Below are positions 57,477 through 64,000 of a stretch of 64,000 bases of DNA, one piece after another. Numbering within the stretch: position 1 is the stretch's first letter; every line of letters begins with the position of its first letter. The DNA lies in NCBI GenBank assembly GCA_009602735.1, contig WELA01009535.1:808534-872533 (forward strand), in the 5' to 3' direction. The notes below the pieces were generated by a model. That model had not been told where the DNA came from. It saw only the letters and a list, made by a program, of their open reading frames with translations, and did no database searches. The DNA comes from Mesotaenium endlicherianum (taxonomy: Eukaryota; Streptophyta; Zygnematophyceae; Zygnematales; Mesotaeniaceae). A program made the position numbers and the translations under genes.

Positions 57477-59715
57477 CTAGTAGGAGTGAGCCCCAAAGAC
57501 AGGAATATTGCTTTGCTCTTCGGCTTTGCTGGCTGCCTCAGCAGCGTAGACAAGTGGATCAAGAAGCTTTTGCCACCTGGCAACTGTCCAAGTGTCGTCG
57601 GCTCCTAGCACAGTGACGCCATTCACCAGATATGTTGGCGTTGCCACCACGCCCCTGTGGCAGCCATACTGCACATCTCCAACCACACAAGCTCTGACAG
57701 TTAGGCCCCAGCCATCAAAAAAGTTAACAGTTAACCAACTATCACTGAAGGCATCAATCTCAAAATGTCACTAGTAATCACCCCGCTCGGTGCAGGACCC
57801 AACTTTGTCAAAAACAATGTAGTAGCCCGCCTTCACGCGCAGGATACTCCTTGCACATCACTACATGAGGCGGGTTCAAGGGGCAGAACACCTCCAGCCG
57901 AACCCTGTACTTGCGCCAGACTTGGTCTGGTATCACACCTTAAGCCGTCTGTGTCATGTCTAACTGTGCAGCTCCACATAGGTTGATCATGGGGCATAGC
58001 CACCAGTCTGAGGCTGCAGCCCTCGTGTGGCCAAGCCCAAGTGATAGTTTCAGAGTCCCTCTCGGCGCACACACGCAGACACACGCAAGCACCCACGCTT
58101 TTTGCTAGGTGGACTGCATACATGAATTAATCTCTTTTTCTTTGTGCACGCGCTAAACCATCAGGTTGCCAACATCTTCTCTGAAGTCAAGAACGCATGG
58201 AAGACGCTTCTGTCAAGCCACAACCAGGGCACAGAGGAAAAGGAAAAGACGGGGGGGGAAGGGGGGGTTAAGTAAAGAGACCTTGAAAGACGTCCGTGTC
58301 AGAGAGTCTGTTCTAGGGTCTGAGTAGCCCTTCAAGAAGGCAGCCTTGTCGAGGCCCAACTTTGTCGCCAGTTTGGAAAACAGCACCAGGATGTCCTTGG
58401 GCGCTATGAGTTCCGTCGCATCTCCAGAGAATTGGTCCTGCACGCACAATAAGAGCAACAGAGAGGTGTACATGCCTTGCAGATTTGTTGCTGCACGCAC
58501 ACTGCTTAAAGCTGATAGTGTTTTGGGACTGCGTAATTCATACATGCATACATTGAACGTACACGTGTGTTACAAACAATATGCTGTCAAAAGCTCTTCA
58601 GAAGTGCATATGGCTCTGCATTACGAGCTAATGTTGGTCAGAAGAAGCACAACTTTATAGCAGCGTATTAATGCATCCACAATTGCTATTGGATAAAAGT
58701 TACAGGATTATAACACGAGCACAGTTTTCTCCTAATACAAAATAGAAAAACAATTTGGAAAGCTGCCCTTCTGACAGACAATTGGCCACAAAGTGTATGG
58801 CAGGTCTCAATTTTCTCGAAGTTCCAACTACTTAACAGGAATTTTCGACAGATATGTGGCACACAAAGTGTATTGCTGCTCTCCTTTTTTGAAAGGTCAA
58901 TTTCTTCGCAAGAAATGAAGGAAATGAAACACAATATTCACCTGAAATTTATACACCAGCTCAAGCCATGGATAAGCCAAGGATGCGTTGAGCAAAGCTG
59001 CAATATGCATGCCTCTGGCAGCAAAGAAAGCATTATGATGGAAGCTGCACGACAAATACATGCCACCAAAACAGTACGTGACATGAGAGCATGGCAAGTA
59101 CCTAGCTTGTACCAGGTCAGTAATGCATAACGTGCTTATGCAAAAAGGCACCACTGTCCTGACCAGTGCACCAGCTGGCATGCGAGGTTGATCTAAGTCA
59201 CATTGCTGCCGACACACGTGCAGTCTGATAGAGAGCCCTACTAGTTGTCTTGAGCATTGGTGCGCACTTAAGTAGAAATCAATAGAAAGCAGCATCATAT
59301 AGCTATTCAAATGCTGCACCTATTTACCGTTTACTTACTCCGTACTTGTAAGTGCGTGTGCCAATGCACTCAGCCTTTCAGTTGTCAGGTGGCATTCAGA
59401 ATATTAAGTAGTCAGGGTAACCGTAGACATTCATTTGGAAGCATACACTCACGGAGCAGGGAACGGATGGACAATAACTTGAACTTTGTCCTGAGAATAG
59501 ACGGCGGAGACATTCTTCAGAATAGGCCAACCGTCCTTACATCCTGGACACAGTAGGTCATAAAACGCTTCGATAACGATTGGTCGAGTAGATTTTGGTC
59601 CACTTAATGCAAACCCGTCATACCGTGCAGGTATTGCAAACTGGCTACTAACCACCGCAGACAGGCACAAAGCCATGAGTGCCGTGAAGGAACTTTTCAC
59701 AGGTGCTAAAGTCAT
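57477..59715 (-). CDS. Secreted DsbA-like thioredoxin-fold protein, four exons
   Basis: Exons 59715-59453, 59044-58942, 58437-58282 and 57668-57477 total 714 bases in frame (237 residues), all with GT donors and AG acceptors. Residues 1-25 are a signal peptide (hydrophobic TALMALCLSAVVSS), so the protein enters the secretory pathway. The redox motif CPGC is at 56-59 (FYDLLCPGCKDG). A helical insertion follows (HHNAFFAARGMHIAALLNASLAYPW). The cis-proline is in VATPTYLVNG (Pro185). This is the DsbA/FrnE fold; such proteins make or reshuffle disulfides. Active-site CPGC differs from bacterial CPHC, so redox strength is unknown. Head-to-head with the thioredoxin gene at 60630. Exon joins are read by eye. 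Confidence 0.85.
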
Positions 59716-60629
59716 TGTTCTCAGCTATTGTTACAGACTAAAATTATCGCACAGTCACAGGCTTCAATCTCATAAACCAATTGGTAAACGCTGGGACGCG
59801 TACTTGCTACTCGATGAGCTCCTTCTTAGCTACGGGCATGAAAGTTCAAAGTAGTATCTGTGAGTTTCTCGCACACGCCATCCTCGTCATTGCTGCGTAC
59901 ATGTTACAGCGTGTAGTAATAAGCCAGTGCAAGCCAGTTTCTACTTCCAAACATACTATCGCAATTTGCATATGGTGTTCAATTCTTCGTCCTGATGCAA
60001 TGCACTCTCCTCAAGTCGCCTGCACGAGTCGATTGTCGCACCTCGTCTCTCTCTTCAGAGTTGACGGTATTGGGCGTCATGTATGTTGTAACATTTTCAT
60101 TTTAATTAAGTGGATTGAAAGTAGCTTCTGACATGACGCGCATTGTCAGCTCAGCTGGTTGACGGCAGTTGACAAGATATATAAGCCAATTATGAGCTAT
60201 TTTTCTTGGATAGAATACAATAGAATGGAATAGAGTGTAACAAAGTGGAGTGAAGACTGGGCAATTTTGCGAAAAGTTGAGATTAGCCTGGAGAAAAGTC
60301 AAAGCGTTATGTTCTTTGGGTTAGACGCCATGTCACCTCCAAGCACGGTGCCCTAGCTTTTCTGGCACAGCTCTGCATGACCTCCTCTGGCCTGCTCTGG
60401 CTCCGAAGGTATTGCTTCCAAATGCTTCACGTGCACTTCACGCAAGCTAGTGATCACGCCAACCAAACGCCCATTTGAGTCATCAATTATGCCATCATGT
60501 TGCATCAGGTGACATTCTACTCTAGGTTGGCTTTTCCTTGGTTCCCGTACTTCTCAGGTTCTTCCTTTGCACGTCTTTACCTTGCTTGCATTCGTGTACT
60601 GTTGAAAGCAGCGTGATACTTGAAAGCCA
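59716..60629. promoter_or_regulatory. Divergent promoter region between two thioredoxin-fold genes
   Basis: 914 bases between the ATGs of the minus-strand DsbA-like gene and the plus-strand thioredoxin gene. No coding sequence is seen, and no specific element is identified apart from AT-rich and GAATA-repeated stretches (about 60205-60235). Confidence 0.5.
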
Positions 60630-61929
60630 ATGCATACAGACGACACAAGCGTGAGAAATATCGAGACACGAGAAGAGCTAACTGCTCTTCTTGACAAGCA
60701 CGCGTTCGTTGTCCTCAACTTTGGTGCTCCTTGGTATTACTTATACTCATTTATCTCTGGTCCACTTACGACAGAGGTCCCTTGCACGTGGACGTAATAA
60801 GTTAGTCCCGCACATTTCATGGTGCACAGAGTGTATGTTCCATTCTTTCTGTAAGTCTTAGCTGGAGAAGAAGAAAGAGCATGCTGGGTAAAGAGCCTCA
60901 AGATTTTCAGGATATGGTTATTTGTCCAATTATAGAGAAAACTTGCTTCGTACTTAATGTGGTTCTGCATCAATATATACACTGTCTAGCCACTTTGTAT
61001 CATAGTGTCCTTGATTGCGTCTCAGTCTGCGTCTCTCTTTGCATCCAGCCGCCATCAGAAGAGGACATGTCTCGCCTCACTGTCATTGTTACTTACAGGC
61101 ACACATATTGCTATGTTAATTCCAACATACCCACTTCAAAGAAACACGTCATGTCAGCTAATGACCTGGCTGTCTCCCCCACTCACGATTGCATTGCACT
61201 CGCAGGTGCCACCCTTGTCATCGATTTGCGCCAGTTTATGAGGGCTTCTGCAAAGAGTTCCCTCAAGTCGCCTTTGCCAAGCTTAATGTTGAACAGTCTG
61301 AGGTGAACATTTGCAGATCACATCTGATTATACTTTGGTCAAATTTATACTTGTTCAACATTGCAGTAAGTTGTAGTGCAAGCTCCTTGATTCAACTGTA
61401 TTTGCACACATATACATTCATTTTCGATCCCTTCTGTATTGTGATCGATATTTGAATCGTACGTTGGTGCTCTTCTCAAACCCTTGCTCTCCGCTTTCTT
61501 GTTTCCTTCATGGAAATGCTGCATTCAGCCATGCCTCAGGTCGTGATAAGCTGAGGATTCTACTTGTGAGAACTGTGTAAGAATAGATGGTAGAGTATCT
61601 TCAATACGTCCGTGTTTATTGTCAGAGGTGAATTTCTGTGCCAATAATACATAAATATGTGCATTTATACATGTGTATACATAAAGACGCTGGCACAAAT
61701 ACCTGTTCGCAGTGTGTATTTAACCATATACATTCTCAAATGTGACCTCGTTGTGCAGGATATAGCCGACAAGTATCAGATCTTTGAGCTTCCGGGGTTC
61801 GTGCTTCTCAGAGACAAGCGTGTTGTCTCCATCTTGTCCGGCCTGTCTCACAAGCGGCCAGCAAGGCGTCTTTCACTAGCCATCCGCAGGGACCTTCTAC
61901 AGCTTCCATCCCAACCAGCGCACAACTGA
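60630..61929 (+). CDS. Thioredoxin-like protein with WCHPC active site, three exons
   Basis: Exons 60630-60733, 61206-61302 and 61759-61929 give 372 bases (123 residues) in frame, with GT-AG introns. Residues 10-34 match the first thioredoxin helix and strand (NIETREELTALL, FVVLNFGAPW). The redox motif WCHPC is at 35-39, where classical thioredoxins have WCGPC. The strand FAKLNVEQSE is near 58-67, and the cis-proline is Pro79 in FELPGFVLLRD. The C-terminal tail is Arg-rich. No transit or signal peptide is visible, so a cytosolic or nuclear place is likely. Some relatives have this domain in front of glutaredoxin modules, but a stop at 61929 ends this one. His between Cys and Pro recalls protein disulfide isomerases and usually makes the site more oxidising. 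Confidence 0.85.
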
Positions 61930-62522
61930 CAACTGACAACTGACAACAGGCACTTGAAGCCTACCCGGAGCCTGCCTCTCAGAGACTCAACTGCTAAGTT
62001 GTGAACCTTGAGGTGGGCAATCAACAGCAGCTCTTCCCCTCGCTCAAGAAGGTACAATCTTGTGCTTACTTTATATGCTCGTCCCGTGGCCTCCTTGTCT
62101 TGCTCAGTTACATCACACTAGCTGTCTATAGTGGTTGGGCAGCGGGTGGTTGGACCCCCAGGACTGCGTTTGCTGCCAGCTGTCACAGATGAGGCCTAGA
62201 AGGCATCTGTAAGAGGGACAGGAGTGCGCCAAGTGGCTGAGGGGGAATAGGTTGCTGCTACTGCATACAGTCTTAGAAGATCAGCAGAAGGGATTTTTGT
62301 ATACAGGCAAGTTTTGACTTCTACAGTAAGCCAAAGTGGAAGTGTTCACCATCCCCAAACTGAGGGAAGAGGCAACGGGGTGGGCGGTCTTGTGTGTGTG
62401 CCTGGCTCCCATTGCAGAGCAGGCAAGGCAGCAGAAGCGGAGGCACCTGTGATTTGCTAAGCACTTCTGCAGCAGTCACATCACACTGGGTAGCTCGTGG
62501 ACGGAATAAGGGGTAGCTGCCA
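61930..62522. other. Intergenic / UTR
   Basis: No gene seen. It probably holds the 3' UTR of the thioredoxin gene and the promoter of the NADAR gene. A triple short repeat of ACAACTGAC lies at about 61921-61946. Confidence 0.5.
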
Positions 62523-63230
62523 ATGGGTGAGAGCAGCAACGAAGCTCACGCAACAGCTGTGGATGCGGCAGCTGCCACCCCCATCCCTACTCCCGCCCCC
62601 GCCCCCGCCCCTCACGTCAATCCAGATTTCGACCCCCCCCCTGGCCTGCCGCCCGCCCTTGACGAGGCCATTTTCTTCTGCTCGGCTGTGGGCTCCCACG
62701 GCTTCCTCTCCAACTTCCACTGCTCGCCGTTCCACGTGGACGGCACGCGCTGGCCGAGCTCGGAGCACTGGTACCAGGCGCAGAAGTTCTTGGAAGAGGG
62801 CATCAGAGAGAGGGTGCGGAGCGCGGGCACCCCAATGAAGGCGGCCATGCTGGGGAGGCGGCGGGACCTGCCGCTGCGGCGGGACTGGGAGGAGGTGAAG
62901 GAGGACGCCATGCGGCGCGCTGTCCTGGCAAAGTTTGAGCAGAACGGGGAGGTCCGAAGAGCCCTGCTAGCAACGGGTGACGCCCGGCTGGTGGAGCACA
63001 CCGCTAGGGACGCCTACTGGGGGGACGGCGGGGACGGGTCGGGGCGCAACCGCCTGGGTGTGATTCTGATGGAGACCCGAGAGCAGCTCAGGGGAGCGGC
63101 AGCAGTGGCCGCAGCAGCAGCTGCAGCAGCTGCAGCAGCAGTAGAAGGAGAGCAAGGAGGATCTGGAGGGCAAGCAGGAGCAGGTGCTGCTGGCGGAGGA
63201 GGAGGAGGTGATGACATGGGCTGTGCATAG
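62523..63230 (+). CDS. NADAR (YbiA-like) domain protein
   Basis: 235 residues, single exon, GC-rich. A Pro/Ala-rich leader (1-45) precedes the NADAR domain at about 48-190: FLSNFHCSPF (61-70), SSEHWYQAQKF (79-89), DWEEVKEDAM (121-130), KFEQN, LLATGDARLVEHT, YWGDGGDGSGRNRLG (165-179) and ILMETR. These are the family's conserved blocks, including the Glu, Trp and Asn of the active site. Relatives such as bacterial YbiA and the tail of plant PYRR cleave the N-glycosidic bond of reactive early riboflavin intermediates; others act on ADP-ribosylated substrates. Here the domain stands alone, without a deaminase-reductase part. The last 45 residues are poly-Ala and poly-Gly. No transit peptide is certain. 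Confidence 0.9.
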   Translation: MGESSNEAHATAVDAAAATPIPTPAPAPAPHVNPDFDPPPGLPPALDEAIFFCSAVGSHGFLSNFHCSPFHVDGTRWPSSEHWYQAQKFLEEGIRERVRSAGTPMKAAMLGRRRDLPLRRDWEEVKEDAMRRAVLAKFEQNGEVRRALLATGDARLVEHTARDAYWGDGGDGSGRNRLGVILMETREQLRGAAAVAAAAAAAAAAAVEGEQGGSGGQAGAGAAGGGGGGDDMGCA

Positions 63231-64000
63231 TGAGGCCCAACAAAGTGTCCAAGGCAAATAAGGGTGCTGCCATCGAGGATTCTGAGTCAAAGGTAAGCTT
63301 CGTGAGGTGGGGTAGGCGAGCAGGGGAAGAGGTGAGTGACCCATTGAGAAGAGCAATTCGGATCTTCTTGTAGCTTTGGCAATTGCATCGACACTTTCTT
63401 GAGCTTACCATGGATGGTATTGCTGAAACTTCTCTCTCGGCTTTGTACTTTTAGTAGCATCACATTTCTCTCCCAAGGGGAAAAATCGTCCACAAGAGCA
63501 CCTCCGATGTCAGGGCTTCAGGTGTCGGCAGCCACATATGATGCCTTAGAAAGGAATGACATGGTCATGCCGAGTTGGATTTATTGATGCGCTATCCTTT
63601 CAAGCAGGGTTGTTTTTCTCAGTCCTACTCGCTTCGCCTACCAGGTTCAATCAATTTGGCTGTAAGCATACCTGCAGTCTGAACAAAGTTGGACGAGTTT
63701 TCTCTCTGACTCCTTCTTCTCAAATGTATTTTCTTGCTGATGATTCGCCTGGCTTTCATGAAGTGCGAGCTATTGTCATCCAACAATGTTTGTTCTTCAG
63801 GTACCGCGGATGCCCCCCATCATCAACGTCCTTCAAGAGAGTGTGGCTGCATCTCCCGGCTTTCTGTTGACACGTTCTCAAAGATGGGTAGATGGCTTGA
63901 TTAAGTAAAAACATGCCTGCAAGTGAGGACCACTTCTGTAATAATGAGGGGCCTGTCTTGGTGGCAACAGAGAACGTATTGGTACTTTGCTTGGATGATC
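63231..64000. other. Region 3' of the NADAR gene
   Basis: Probable 3' UTR and intergenic DNA. No coding exon or RNA gene recognised. Confidence 0.5.

Overview
The window is a eukaryotic nuclear scaffold, most likely from a streptophyte green alga or early land plant. It carries a phytochrome gene, plant-style GT-AG introns, Ty3/gypsy chromoviruses with a plant-type initiator-Met primer site, a plant-type hAT transposase and runs of N from assembly. No bacterial features were seen. The species cannot be fixed from the sequence.

Layout. 1-1159 (-) is the N-terminal part of a phytochrome gene that runs off the left edge. From about 2771 to 47950 lies one stack of transposons, each inserted in the one before and most proven by target-site duplications (TSDs): an old LTR-like fragment contains a hAT DNA transposon (2990-47451, TSD catagggc). 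The hAT contains gypsy-like element A (3111-40456, TSD acttc). Element A contains chromovirus copy 1 (9192-34311, TSD atcgt), whose 3' LTR contains chromovirus copy 2 (18512-34200), whose last ORF contains chromovirus copy 3 (from 25852, end hidden by the gap 33315-33880). From 48099 to 55972 lies element B (TSD atagt), a small relative of element A with only gag and protease, itself hit by a solo LTR. 57477-63230 is host gene space: a secreted DsbA-like thioredoxin-fold gene (-), a head-to-head thioredoxin gene (+), and a NADAR-domain gene (+).

The most unusual content is in elements A and B. Element A carries a cytosine-5 DNA methyltransferase domain between protease and reverse transcriptase, and a PHD finger after its DDE integrase. 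Both A and B have end repeats arranged A1-internal-B1-A2-B2 (split direct repeats), not as two equal LTRs, and both share the palindromic core CGACAGCTGTC at the B1/A2 joint. That layout is known from tyrosine-recombinase PAT/Ngaro elements, but element A has a DDE integrase and both elements have short TSDs. The chromoviruses carry a further ORF of unknown role behind the chromodomain. Apart from gag and pol of chromovirus copy 3, which look whole, the LTR elements are broken fossils.
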